From CATOSD01 sp965203135 (GTDB taxonomy: Bacteria > Chloroflexota > Dehalococcoidia > Lucifugimonadales > CATOSD01), in the NCBI GenBank assembly GCA_965203135.1, contig CBDBBO010000002.1, forward strand, positions 992,001 to 1,056,000: a DNA stretch of 64,000 nt, given 5' to 3'. The position numbers were made by a program, and so were the translations under genes. The notes under the pieces were generated by a model. The model was not told the DNA's origin. It made no database searches and saw only the letters and a program-made list of their open reading frames with translations. Below are positions 42,867 to 52,341 of the stretch, in pieces (positions within the stretch are counted from its first letter, which is position 1; each line of letters starts with the position of its first letter).

Positions 42867-44906
42867 TCAGCCAGGGTAGCTAGTAGCCGAATGTCTCCAC
42901 TTGTCCAACTCCTTGCATGCCCGCTCAACGAATCCGGGGGCCGCGGTCTCACACAGGGCTTGCAGCATTGATTTGGTGTCAGGGTCCAACGCCATGGTAG
43001 GTTTTCTTGCCGGACTCTGGCGTTCGCCTATCTCGTAGAGGAAGTAGTCGTCGAACGCCGCCGTGTGGGTCAGAAGTCGAATGCCTGCAGTTGCCGGATG
43101 ACTAAGCTCGAAATCGAAGTTTAGGCCGTTTTTGAAGTAGCGGCCTAGGGTATCTAGTACATCATTGAAGTCCAGGACGCCCGGAGGTACCCGAGAAAGA
43201 CAGTCCACATAGTGGACGAACTGGGGACCGAACTCGATGACCTCAGCGATGATGCGCAGGTGCAGAAGCTCAACGGACCAACGGAGGTGAGAGGCTTCCA
43301 AGTCTTGCGATTCCAAGACGCCAGCCCAATTCGCTACGAAGGCAGAGATTGGATCAAGGGTGACCGCGACTTCGATAACTCGCGGGAAATCGCTCAAGCT
43401 GAGCACCAATTCCTCACCGTCGGCAGTACGGAACACCGCCTTGTCAGTAGATATCAGATACTTCGTGGCTCTCGCGGCCTGTTCGTGCGCCCTGCCCAGA
43501 GTCTCCTTGAGGTCTTCTTCGAGGCTTGGCGCTCCTCGCCGTGCGGCAGCACTGAAGCTGCCACCCTTGGCCTCAACCACAACCAACACTTCGTCGTACA
43601 GGATCAGTCCATCCAACTCGTACTGAACAAGATTCCCATGAGCGTCAGGCATTGAGTACTTGAGGTTTCGAAAGCTACGAGCACCAGGCAGGATCGCGGT
43701 AAGGAGACGGAGCGCCTCAGTTTCAACCGTGTCGCTCCTATGCCTCTCATAATTCTGCCATAAGCCTGCGTCACGCAACTTCCGCTCCAAATTGGGCCTT
43801 ACCGCCCATGGGAGCGCAGTGTTGAGGTGCGCAAAATAGGCATCTTCATCTAATCGAATAAGAGGTGCCAGGTATTGTGGTTCGTATCGACTGGGCCAGT
43901 TATCCGCAATGCGCTTCTGACCGAAGGGCAAGGAAAAGGAGTCTAGGAAGGCTGATGCTGCCCCCGGATCAATGTTAGCTCGGTTCGCAATAGTCGATCC
44001 GTCAACAACCATTGCTGAATGAAAGCTGTTCCATACCCTTCCAACCAAATAATTGATTGCCCGCTCTTCTCTTGTCGTCTGAGGAAGCGCAAGAAGGAAC
44101 CGACTCACGTCTTCTGGCAGGCCGACGGAGACTAGGTCATCAGTGGTGCCATTTCTCAGAAGGTCAGGCATGAGGCGTCGTTGCCTTCGACCCTCGTCGA
44201 CTAGACTCATAATTGCTTCATTGACATGATCGCGGATTGCCTTAGATGCGGCAATCGCCTCTTGCACGGTGAAGCCGTACGTCGCAGCGAGGTCAGATTC
44301 GAAGGGGTCGAAGAGAGTCCTAAGTAATTCAACGAGGTGATGCTCATATCCTGGACTACGGATGGCAATATCGTGAATCCGCGTCTTACGTGCGAGGATA
44401 TCAAGCGTACCCGATGTTTTACTCGGCCTTACGCTATGGTAGAGGAGCACTTTCTTCACCAAATTGTGAAGGTCATCAACAAGCGCCTTTAGCTGTGGTC
44501 CGTCAATCCACCCAGAACCACCGACGGGACCAGGCGATTGCAATAGCAACCAAGTAGCGTACTCAAGCTCTATATCTAGATGTTTGGTCTCAGACTCTCT
44601 GTACGTCTCAGGGTCGCCGAGCTTCATCATACCGGTGAGTTGCGCAAGTAGGCTTGCGGTGGGATAGGTCGCGAGTGCAGAACTGATTCGCTCAATGTCG
44701 GCGTTTATCTCAGCAGGCACCGATTCAGCCCAGACAGCAATCCGGTCTATAGCTTTGGCTCGCTCGGTTGGGTCCGCGCTAGTCTCAAAGCGTATCCGCG
44801 GCCCATCAAGCTCCATGGCGAAGCCCAAGCCCTCGACACGCTTATACTGAGCTGCACTCGCCATTGCCTCTCGACGTTGCCTTTTCAGGCGGCTCTTTCG
44901 GCCCAT
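42867..44906 (-). CDS. Large protein with PD-(D/E)XK nuclease-like core, unknown family
   Basis: A 679-residue soluble protein. Residues about 428-450 read VQYELDGLILYDEVLVVVEA then KGG, with Asp432, Glu445 and Lys447 spaced as in PD-(D/E)XK nucleases (D...ExK). Helices with HEQAARATKYLI follow. The N-terminus is strongly basic (MGRKSRLKRQRREA) and the first 400 residues are helical without a family I know. It is the last gene of a minus-strand cluster with two DNA methylases, 104 bases after the type IIG-like gene, so a role in restriction or defence is likely. Lower GC than the core. Confidence 0.55.
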   Translation of the reverse strand: MGRKSRLKRQRREAMASAAQYKRVEGLGFAMELDGPRIRFETSADPTERAKAIDRIAVWAESVPAEINADIERISSALATYPTASLLAQLTGMMKLGDPETYRESETKHLDIELEYATWLLLQSPGPVGGSGWIDGPQLKALVDDLHNLVKKVLLYHSVRPSKTSGTLDILARKTRIHDIAIRSPGYEHHLVELLRTLFDPFESDLAATYGFTVQEAIAASKAIRDHVNEAIMSLVDEGRRQRRLMPDLLRNGTTDDLVSVGLPEDVSRFLLALPQTTREERAINYLVGRVWNSFHSAMVVDGSTIANRANIDPGAASAFLDSFSLPFGQKRIADNWPSRYEPQYLAPLIRLDEDAYFAHLNTALPWAVRPNLERKLRDAGLWQNYERHRSDTVETEALRLLTAILPGARSFRNLKYSMPDAHGNLVQYELDGLILYDEVLVVVEAKGGSFSAAARRGAPSLEEDLKETLGRAHEQAARATKYLISTDKAVFRTADGEELVLSLSDFPRVIEVAVTLDPISAFVANWAGVLESQDLEASHLRWSVELLHLRIIAEVIEFGPQFVHYVDCLSRVPPGVLDFNDVLDTLGRYFKNGLNFDFELSHPATAGIRLLTHTAAFDDYFLYEIGERQSPARKPTMALDPDTKSMLQALCETAAPGFVERACKELDKWRHSATSYPG

Positions 44907-45010
44907 GTGGTAGTTGGCCCCCTCAAGGTCTCATTGTGCAGCTGCTTCTCCCTCCCGCTACTGGAACCAGTCCCCCGGCTCGAACCGCTCCCTTGGCAAC
45001 TCATGCACTC

Positions 45011-48000
45011 TCAATATGGAGACGGCACTGCGCGAATCACTTCCATATCGTCTGCACTCAGATCAAAGAAGGCGGATATGTGTCCTTCTATCTGTTCCCG
45101 CAACACATTGGCATGGCGTTGCCTCACCACACGTTGTTGAGGCGTGCGAGAAGCGTTAACCGCGTCAATCGCATCGATGAGCTGAGCTACAATACTTTCA
45201 ACAACTCTCAAGTCGGGTTCGGAAGGGACCGGAACAGGCAGGTCCTCGATGAATTGCTTGCCATGCGAATAATATCCCCCTCGGAAAACGCTCGTATTGC
45301 CTCTTACCATCGCCTCGCTCAGGGGATGGTGGAGGACAGCCAAGAGGTAATAGTTGGAGAGGGGCGCGTCTGGACGAGCACGAACCATATAGTATGGGCC
45401 GTTGCCACCACCGGTGACTATGATGTTGGTATCGTCGTATGAGTATCGCGCCTCAAGCGATAGAATGGGCAGTATGATCTTTGGACCATCAAACTTAGTA
45501 AGGCTTTGAGACCTTCCAAACTGGTACCACTGCCGTTCGGCTGCCCACCCACCAGTGATATTGCGCTGCTCCAACTCCGCACGGCGGGCGTTAAGGTACT
45601 CCCAGCAAACAGGGAAGCGGTTGGCTAAATCGTCTGGTTGAATTAGCCTAGCTCGCAGCCCATGATTAGTTGGCAGCACCTCGTATGGGAATATCATCCA
45701 AGTGTTGGCCTTGGGGCGGGCATAAGGAGAGAGAGTAACGTCAAGCAAGCAGGGGCGGAGAATACCACGCTCAATTGGCCAATCTTCTTCATTCCATCTC
45801 AGAGTTACGGTTTCGGCATCCTCAGCGACCGATTGGAAGATGTAGATGGAGTCTGCACTTGTTTGGACGCCGACAAAAATCTCTGCTAAATCGCTTAGAC
45901 GACTTGGGGACGTCTGCCGAATCCGCGAGAATAGTGCGCGTGTCTCCTCGTCAACAAACTGCCAAGGCTCCTCGCTCAGATCATCTGTGGGAATTTCGGT
46001 GACGGCACCTCTCTGTCCATATCGCCACTCTTCCAATGGACCTGCAACTTCAAAATTAACACGATCTCTTCCGCCTTTATCAAATACGAGAATGCTGGTG
46101 TAATTGGCGGTCCCCGCGCCAAAGACTTGCTTCGCTCCGAAATGCACAATCTCTTCAAGGGCCTGCTCTTGGGCTATCAAACGACGAAGGGTCTGCCCTG
46201 ACCGGATAGTCATGAATTTGTGGGGCACTATAAAGCCCAGTCGCCCAGAGGGCCTCAATAGGCCCAGTGCCCGCTCTACGAAAAGGGCATATTTATCGAA
46301 GTTGTCTTGGTGTCCCGTTAGGAATGGCGATGCAGGATTTTGATAGAACGCCACTTCTTCGGGAGAATAGGTTGCCATGTTTTGGATGCGGACATAAGGC
46401 GGATTGCCCAAAATGATGTCGAAACCTTCACGGCCTATCTCATCTGGGAACTCCTGTGCCCAAGTAAGAGGATTGACTCTGGGAACAAGCTCGCCCGGCA
46501 TAGTTCCAAGAGCCGCGGTCCACTCCTCGTAGCTAACAAGGCTGTTGCCCGCGAGGATCGTCTCTTCCAATGGAGGTAACGCCGGTTCACCATGTGTCTC
46601 GACGTACTCTTGCAACCCTTCTGCGGTTTCGTCTTCAATGAGCTTAAGTAACAGGCTGAAGCGCGTGACCTCAACTGCATTGGCATCGATGTCAACGCCG
46701 CGAATATGCTCAAGGAGAATCCTACGCCTCTCTTGAAGGGTCAACCGCCACTGCCCGCCTGCAACCTCGTAAATCCTGTGTCCAACATGGACCGAGGACT
46801 CCTCCGACAGATATGATGACAAGTGATGCTCCAGGAGAGCCTCGTATGCGGACAAGAGGAATGTCCCTGAACCGCAACAAACATCTGCGACAGTGAAACC
46901 CTTCAAGTCGGACGGGGTCCTGCCGGTTATTGAAGGAATCAGGGTTCGCTCCACTATTGAATCGACAACGTACTGCGGTGTAGGTATTACACCTCCACTC
47001 TCACGAACTTCGGGCTTGCTTACGATTTCGATGGCACCTCCATTTAGGTCAATGACCTCCCCTAGAAATTGTTCATAGATCTGGCCCAACACCTCGGTTT
47101 CCACTACCGAGAAGGTATACGGACTTTGCGGATAGTAGAGTTCAGAAATGATGCCTTGAAGAGTTAGGTCGCTTATTCGAACTCCAAGCCGCTTATCCTC
47201 CAACAGACGGAAGATCCCAGAGTCATAGAAGGCGTCCGCGCGTCTCAATTCGCCCATCAAGGCGTTGAAAGTGTCTCCAGCATCAAGATTCCTCAGCGTC
47301 TCATATTTCTCGATGTCACGGTCCTCGCATATACGAAGAAAGACAATGCGAGACAAGAAAAGCTGGACTACGTACGTCAACTCTTCAGAAGTAAGGCCCG
47401 GACAGTTCTCATGAATGTCCGCGGCCAGACGTCGCCGCCAGTTCTGTACCTGGCGAAGAAAGAAATCGTCGAATTGCTCTGCCCCACGCCTTGTAACACC
47501 GACGGCAAATTTCCGGTCAAATTCGCCAGAATACACTGTATCTCGGGCCAACGTCTCCCAAAGGTCATCAAAGTGGTCTGGGAACTGATCGTAGGTCAAC
47601 ACCCATAGGCGCGCGACATGGGCTTCGTCGGTTTCCGCCGGAACTGGCAAGCAATCATAGACAGCAAGCTGGTGAAAATTGGTCAAGACGCAAATCGGGA
47701 GGCTCGCCGAATAACCGTAACGACGCACCTGGAACGCGGAGGGGCGGTCACGGTCGATCCTGACGCTGGGTTTTTTGGCTTCGACAAACAGCGTCCTTTG
47801 GCGGGCAAGACGGAGCTCGTAGTCAGGCCTCTTCGAGAACTTCTCTTCACCAACCTCGACGGTCGCCTCCTCGATAACTTCTCTCAGACGAAGCGGTTGC
47901 CCCTGGGTGTTGTGAACGTCCCATCCCAAGGCTTCCAGAAGGGGTGAAATAAAGTCTGTGCGCGCTTGCGTTTCGTTGTAAGTGGCACCGAGGTAGTCCG

Positions 48001-48076
48001 CCTCGTTCAGCCGAAACCTGGCAACAAGGTCCGCAATTCTAGCCAGAGCAGTTGCCTTGTCCGCTCGCGCGGTCAT
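45011..48076 (-). CDS. Type IIG-like restriction-modification enzyme (Eco57I family N6-adenine methylase with nuclease domain)
   Basis: A 1021-residue fusion. The N-terminal domain has a PD-(D/E)XK-like site (RPDYELRLARQRTLFVEAKK; Asp85, Glu99, Lys101). The methylase has SAM motif I VADVCCGSGTF (397-407) and catalytic motif IV ILGNPPYVRIQ (558-561 NPPY), typical of N6-adenine methylases of the Eco57I/BREX-PglX kind. The last 350 residues should be the target recognition domain. ATGA overlap couples it to the methylase gene upstream. It may cut and methylate alone, or act within a larger defence unit with its neighbours. Confidence 0.85.
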   Translation of the reverse strand: MTARADKATALARIADLVARFRLNEADYLGATYNETQARTDFISPLLEALGWDVHNTQGQPLRLREVIEEATVEVGEEKFSKRPDYELRLARQRTLFVEAKKPSVRIDRDRPSAFQVRRYGYSASLPICVLTNFHQLAVYDCLPVPAETDEAHVARLWVLTYDQFPDHFDDLWETLARDTVYSGEFDRKFAVGVTRRGAEQFDDFFLRQVQNWRRRLAADIHENCPGLTSEELTYVVQLFLSRIVFLRICEDRDIEKYETLRNLDAGDTFNALMGELRRADAFYDSGIFRLLEDKRLGVRISDLTLQGIISELYYPQSPYTFSVVETEVLGQIYEQFLGEVIDLNGGAIEIVSKPEVRESGGVIPTPQYVVDSIVERTLIPSITGRTPSDLKGFTVADVCCGSGTFLLSAYEALLEHHLSSYLSEESSVHVGHRIYEVAGGQWRLTLQERRRILLEHIRGVDIDANAVEVTRFSLLLKLIEDETAEGLQEYVETHGEPALPPLEETILAGNSLVSYEEWTAALGTMPGELVPRVNPLTWAQEFPDEIGREGFDIILGNPPYVRIQNMATYSPEEVAFYQNPASPFLTGHQDNFDKYALFVERALGLLRPSGRLGFIVPHKFMTIRSGQTLRRLIAQEQALEEIVHFGAKQVFGAGTANYTSILVFDKGGRDRVNFEVAGPLEEWRYGQRGAVTEIPTDDLSEEPWQFVDEETRALFSRIRQTSPSRLSDLAEIFVGVQTSADSIYIFQSVAEDAETVTLRWNEEDWPIERGILRPCLLDVTLSPYARPKANTWMIFPYEVLPTNHGLRARLIQPDDLANRFPVCWEYLNARRAELEQRNITGGWAAERQWYQFGRSQSLTKFDGPKIILPILSLEARYSYDDTNIIVTGGGNGPYYMVRARPDAPLSNYYLLAVLHHPLSEAMVRGNTSVFRGGYYSHGKQFIEDLPVPVPSEPDLRVVESIVAQLIDAIDAVNASRTPQQRVVRQRHANVLREQIEGHISAFFDLSADDMEVIRAVPSPY

Positions 48077-49818
48077 CTTCTGCCTCCTGCTGCCACAGGG
48101 CGCCGACGGCGACGGGCGTTGCGTCGGTTACGCATCTTAAGCCATATCTTCCGGAGTAGAAGACAGTCCCCTTTAGACAAACCAAGCGAATCCATCAACA
48201 CTAGCCGGGAATTCTCTTCTAGGAGGTCGTCTAGTCTGTCAGACCGGATTAGGCTGTCGCACTCATCTATGGATAAACTCCGGCCTAGGCGCCCCGGGAT
48301 AAGCAGCCGCTCGGCTTCTGTGGGTTCCAATTCGAGTACACCACCTCCGTAACTGCGTCCCTCGATCTCGGCTGAAGCTGCCGTGAGGTAAGTATAAGTG
48401 TTAGTGACCACTCGTTCAGGCTGAACCTCGCAACGCAGGCGATGGATAGTGTCGGTGGATGTCGCATTAGCGTTATTGAGTACTGCGCGGGGGAAATCGT
48501 AAATCTGACGAAAGAGGAATCCATCAGGTTGCCAGACGGATGGAACGGCATACCAAGGCGACCGGATTGAACACTTGTAGCCTTCGTGTACGCCCTGCTC
48601 TTCACCCATTTCGATATAGCGACTGAGAGGTTCCTTAAGCGATTCGCCGTTGAGCGGAGAGAGGTGAAGAAGGTGTACACGGTTTCCGGCATCCGATAGA
48701 GACCGCCAATCGTCAGGGCTCAAGAGTGCTCCGCGGAGTTGTACCGAGCGAGACACAAGAGGGATAGCATATTCCTCCAATTCCAACTCAAGTAGGTCCT
48801 TGCCATTGAGTACGAAGAAGGAGTTCCTGCCGGTCACAACGCCAACGTCCACGCTGGCGTAAGTAGACAGCGTGGTAACCTCTGGCATTTCGCGCAATTC
48901 ACGCATTAAGGCGATCTCACTACTTGTCAGAAGATACTTGAGCCACTTTTCACTATCGTGACGAATGGTCTTGGGAGCAGCCTTAGCAAGGACGACATCG
49001 GGAGAGCGTCCAATGATTTCACCCACTGTACGTGTTTCTGTCATCGTGACTCGACAGTTGTTGTCAGCTGATGGAACTGGAATAGCGCCATCTGCTAGAA
49101 GGAGAACAACTTCTTGCTCAGCATAGTCAAAAAACAACTCGTTGCAGGCGATGATGTCTATTCTAGAGAAGCGGTCAGTAAGAAAGGAACGGAGTTGAGC
49201 TGCATATGACACCTGTAGAAGTTCGGCTGGCAACACAAGAGCCAGTCGGCCCCCTACACGGAGACTAGCAGTAGCGGCAACTACAAAAGGAACCCAAATG
49301 TTGGTGAGGCGGTTCGGTTTGAGGCCAAGTTCTGCCATGATGTTCATGGCACGGGAACGGTATGGCTCTGGGAAGTTTTGATAGCGTATAAAGGGTGGGT
49401 TGCCGATCACTGCGTCGAAGGCTCGCCCTTTTGACCGTTGCCACGAGTGGAAGAAGTCGCCTGTCTGAACAACGTCACTTACTCCCGAGCCAATCCTGGT
49501 GCGCAGGCGCTGCCGAGCGACCTCCGCTTCTTCCGGGACTATTTCTACCCCCGTTAGATTCTTTGACTGGCGGACGGGCGAACACGCCCCTAACGCGGCG
49601 AATCGATCGAGAGCTGCGCTAAGGAATACCCCATCGCCGCAACTAGGTTCAAGAACTTGATCCGCTAGGTGACGAATCGCCCATTCACAGAGCCACCTGG
49701 CGACTTCCGGGGACGTATAATAGCCACCCCTGAGCTTCACAGCATCCTGGCTCTCGAAGCGGCCGAGTCGCCCGTCTTGGATTGCGTGTTCGTCAGTCAC
49801 ACTTGAACCTTTGGCCAT
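48073..49818 (-). CDS. N6-adenine DNA methylase
   Basis: About 581 residues from the ATG at 49818. A GGYYTSPEVARWLCEWAI segment precedes motif I VLEPSCGDGVFL (about 57-64), then motif IV IGNPPFIRYQ (NPPF, about 140-143), the order of gamma-class N6-adenine methylases such as TaqI/Eco57I types. The C-terminal half looks like a specificity domain. The Arg-rich C-terminus overlaps the next gene by four bases. The frame continues upstream to a TTG at 49890, but ATG 49818 is the better start. No separate nuclease domain is seen. Confidence 0.85.
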   Translation of the reverse strand: MAKGSSVTDEHAIQDGRLGRFESQDAVKLRGGYYTSPEVARWLCEWAIRHLADQVLEPSCGDGVFLSAALDRFAALGACSPVRQSKNLTGVEIVPEEAEVARQRLRTRIGSGVSDVVQTGDFFHSWQRSKGRAFDAVIGNPPFIRYQNFPEPYRSRAMNIMAELGLKPNRLTNIWVPFVVAATASLRVGGRLALVLPAELLQVSYAAQLRSFLTDRFSRIDIIACNELFFDYAEQEVVLLLADGAIPVPSADNNCRVTMTETRTVGEIIGRSPDVVLAKAAPKTIRHDSEKWLKYLLTSSEIALMRELREMPEVTTLSTYASVDVGVVTGRNSFFVLNGKDLLELELEEYAIPLVSRSVQLRGALLSPDDWRSLSDAGNRVHLLHLSPLNGESLKEPLSRYIEMGEEQGVHEGYKCSIRSPWYAVPSVWQPDGFLFRQIYDFPRAVLNNANATSTDTIHRLRCEVQPERVVTNTYTYLTAASAEIEGRSYGGGVLELEPTEAERLLIPGRLGRSLSIDECDSLIRSDRLDDLLEENSRLVLMDSLGLSKGDCLLLRKIWLKMRNRRNARRRRRPVAAGGRR

Positions 49819-49901
49819 AAGTGGGTCTGAGCATATCCAGGTTGGCCCACGGGGAAATTCGCAATCCCCGAAAGGGAGCAGATGTTTCAATCAGGGCCAT
49901 C

Positions 49902-50102
49902 TTAGAGCATCCGCCGTATCTTGCCGGTCTTGGGATCGTAGCTATTGGCGAAGACTACAAGGACATTGTGTTGGATAAACCACTGAGTTCCCCTTCGCAG
50001 GGCCGTCAGCCGCTTTGACCGAATGTTTCGACGAACAGTCTCCTCACTTACATTGAGATAAGACGCCGCCTGAGGTACAGTAAGCTCGTTGGGCATATTC
50101 AT
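49902..50102 (-). CDS. Excisionase-type helix-turn-helix protein
   Basis: About 66 residues of MerR/excisionase HTH_17 type: LTVPQAASYLNVSEETVRRNIRSKRLTALRRGTQWFI (shown in part: PQAASYLNVSEETVRR). It starts at ATG 50102 with GAGGAT seven bases upstream. It lies directly before the two methylases on the same strand and may control their transcription, or be a recombination directionality factor left from a mobile element. The 12-residue tail ends in KTGKIRRML. Confidence 0.75.
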   Translation of the reverse strand: MNMPNELTVPQAASYLNVSEETVRRNIRSKRLTALRRGTQWFIQHNVLVVFANSYDPKTGKIRRML

Positions 50103-50160
50103 GGCCAGATCCTCAAAGGAGTGAATATCACTGCTGTAGTGTACCACACCAGTCTCGTAT

Positions 50161-50244
50161 CGGCTCGCCCTTCCTGGGTATCCGGTGGCCGACGCGCGGC
50201 TTGGTGAAGATGTAGGCGGGGTTGGCGTCGTCGTAGGTAGTGTT
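50161..50244 (-). pseudogene. Remnant of a response-regulator winged-helix C-terminus
   Basis: 28 codons read DDANPAYIFTKPRVGHRIPR with flanking residues. They match the end of the hybrid kinase at 58690-60813 (DDAANPTCIFTERRVGYRMPR) at about 80 percent of bases. The match stops abruptly before the KLG that should precede it, so only the last part of a winged-helix domain survives. It lies on the same strand as the kinase, so the two pieces bracket the mobile region as direct repeats. Confidence 0.65.
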
Positions 50245-50577
50245 CAGAGTCCTCCAAGGCGGCAAGTCCTACCGGGTGTGGGGCGCTCCCAGAACTACGA
50301 CGGCAGGGGGCCAGCGGGTGCACAGATGGATGCCGCTTGAGTAGCGGACCGGGCGACGATGGTCGATTCCACTCCCGTGGTGACATACCGACCGCTGGGA
50401 CCGCGCACTCCTGACCTTCGGGGAGACGGTGGTCGACAAATCATCTAATCCCATAACGGCGGGGAAGTCCAGGAAAGCGCCCCGCAGTGACCGGAGCAAG
50501 GGAGACTCAGATTGTGCATCCTAAACGCTGCCATCTGAGGGATGCCCGCACCACCCTTCTCTTGCTACGCCGGACAT
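50245..50577. other. Intergenic region after the wHTH remnant
   Basis: About 330 bases without a supportable gene. A short plus-strand open stretch from 50239 (VFRVLQGGKSYRVWGAP) ends at a TAG and looks like the edge of another broken gene. No strong promoter is seen. Confidence 0.4.
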
Positions 50578-52272
50578 ATGATTTTGTCAGACCAACAGTT
50601 GCTCGACGCACTCAGCCGGATGCCGTTCATCGACTCGGCGGAGCTGGCGGGCGTCCTGGGCGAGCCGCACTCGACCGTGCACCGCGCCCTGACCGGCCTG
50701 CTGTCGGTCGGCATCGTGGGGCGTGTGAGCCACGGCACGGCCCACCTGCCGTCGAGCCAGAGGTACTTCCTGACGGGCAAGGGCGTCCGCGAAGCCGCCC
50801 AGGTCTTCGGCTTCGACACCGCATCGGACTACGTGCGGGCCTACCCCATCTCCAGGGAGTGGCTGACGCTGCTCATCCGCAGGATGGACGCAGTTGCCGC
50901 GGTCTACCGCATGGCCGCTGCCCTCTCACCCGGCATCGACGGGCTACGGACCAACGTGGAGTTCCACCGCAGGGGGCGCTTCGACGCCACGATCACCCGC
51001 CACGACGGTCGCAGCTTCGGCGTGGTGCGCCAGGGGCTGGCCCTGCGGCGCCGGTCTCTCTACGACCGGCTGAGGGCCATAGCGGAGTACGACTATACCC
51101 GCCGCCCCGACACGGTTCTGGTCCTTGTGCCCAGCGTGTGGGAGGAGAGGCTGACGGCGCGGTTCTGCGACGAGCGGAACATCCGGGACTGCTACGTCGC
51201 CGTGGAGTCCAGGGACGCGCTGGAGGGAGACCTTCGCCACTGGCGGTACACCGGCTGGGAGATCCGCAGCCGCTTCTTCTCGCTGGAGGGCGTCGTCTCC
51301 CGCACCAGCCCCGGTGAAGAGTCTAGCGCCCAGTCGCCGGAGAGGAAGCGGGCGTCGCTGCCCGACCCTGAGCGCATGGCGCAGGCTGCGCCGGCCTTCG
51401 GTCTCAGCCCCTCGGAGAAGCGGACGCTGGACCTCATCAGCGACCAGCCGATGATCCCCCGCGAGCACTTGGCCACCTGGCTCGGCGTCTCCGAGGGAAG
51501 GGTCAGTCAGATGACCCACAGCCTCGTGAAGACCTGGGGGTTGGTGGAGCGCAGGGGACAACGTGGCGACGTTCGCTACACCCTGTCCGCCGAGGGCATA
51601 CGCTACGTCACCCACCGGGACCGGGCAGAGCTGCCCACCACGCGGGGCATCTGGAGCACGGAACTCACGACCGACAACGAGGGACGGCCCCGACACATGG
51701 GCCACCGCATCGAGACATGGGCGAGGCAGACGAGGCATGCCGACGGCATCACCTGGTTCCTCTCGAAGCTGGAGGCGGAGACACGCGCCGACCCCAACAG
51801 CGAGTTGGTGTGGTCCGTCCCCACCGCCAGGTCCGACCGGGCCTACAACTGGGGGGATTCCGCCATCGCCCCCGACGCCGTTGGGCACCTGGTGGCCCGG
51901 GGCCTCCACGTGCCCTTCTATTTCGAGCACGAGCTGCGCGCCCGCTACCCCAGGGGAGTCATGGCCCGACTGAGACCATACGAGAGGTACTACTGGTCGC
52001 CGGAGCATGAACAGGATCAGCCGCCGTACCCCTACACCCTGTTCGTCGTTGACACCGAGGAGGTGGAGGAGACCTACGTGCACACCGCAGTCCCCATTTC
52101 CCAAATGTCCCTGCCCGTCCTCGTGTCCTGCATCCCCATCCTGTCAGTCACCGGAATACTTGGCCCGTCATGGCGTCCACTGTGGAAGCAGCAGTCCCCG
52201 AGACTCACGCTGTCCGGGCTGAGCGCCTACCGATGGGATTCCCTGTACCACGTGATGCGCCCTGTCCTGTAG
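50578..52272 (+). CDS. Tandem winged-helix protein, replication-relaxation type
   Basis: About 564 residues. Two wHTH units are visible: one near residues 10-70 (SAELAGVLGEPHSTVHRALT ... RYFLTGKGVREAA) and one near 285-350 (REHLATWLGVSEGRVSQMTHSL ... RYTLSAEGIRYVT). Each is followed by an alpha/beta region; the second has APDAVGHLVARGLHVPFYFE and ARLRPYERYYWSPEH, a pattern of replication-relaxation family proteins of mobile elements. This suggests a role in element replication or transfer. I start at the ATG at 50578. The link to the family is from pattern memory, not a search. Confidence 0.55.
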   Translation: MILSDQQLLDALSRMPFIDSAELAGVLGEPHSTVHRALTGLLSVGIVGRVSHGTAHLPSSQRYFLTGKGVREAAQVFGFDTASDYVRAYPISREWLTLLIRRMDAVAAVYRMAAALSPGIDGLRTNVEFHRRGRFDATITRHDGRSFGVVRQGLALRRRSLYDRLRAIAEYDYTRRPDTVLVLVPSVWEERLTARFCDERNIRDCYVAVESRDALEGDLRHWRYTGWEIRSRFFSLEGVVSRTSPGEESSAQSPERKRASLPDPERMAQAAPAFGLSPSEKRTLDLISDQPMIPREHLATWLGVSEGRVSQMTHSLVKTWGLVERRGQRGDVRYTLSAEGIRYVTHRDRAELPTTRGIWSTELTTDNEGRPRHMGHRIETWARQTRHADGITWFLSKLEAETRADPNSELVWSVPTARSDRAYNWGDSAIAPDAVGHLVARGLHVPFYFEHELRARYPRGVMARLRPYERYYWSPEHEQDQPPYPYTLFVVDTEEVEETYVHTAVPISQMSLPVLVSCIPILSVTGILGPSWRPLWKQQSPRLTLSGLSAYRWDSLYHVMRPVL

Positions 52273-52297
52273 GGTCCTGTAGCGGGTGACACATAGA

Positions 52298-52316
52298 TAG
52301 CGATGACACATCGCTA
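52298..52316. repeat. Perfect inverted repeat
   Basis: TAGCGATG, ACA, CATCGCTA: eight pairs with a three-base loop, 25 bases after the stop of the replication-relaxation-like gene. No T-run follows, so it may be a binding or nicking site, not a terminator. Confidence 0.6.
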
Positions 52317-52341
52317 CCTGCCCTCCATGCCGTCTGGGGGG

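Noticed and set aside
42867..50102. Complete BREX, DISARM or type I restriction system
   Set aside because: No BREX ATPase or alkaline phosphatase, no DISARM helicase or PLD gene and no type I HsdR/HsdS pair is present in the cluster.
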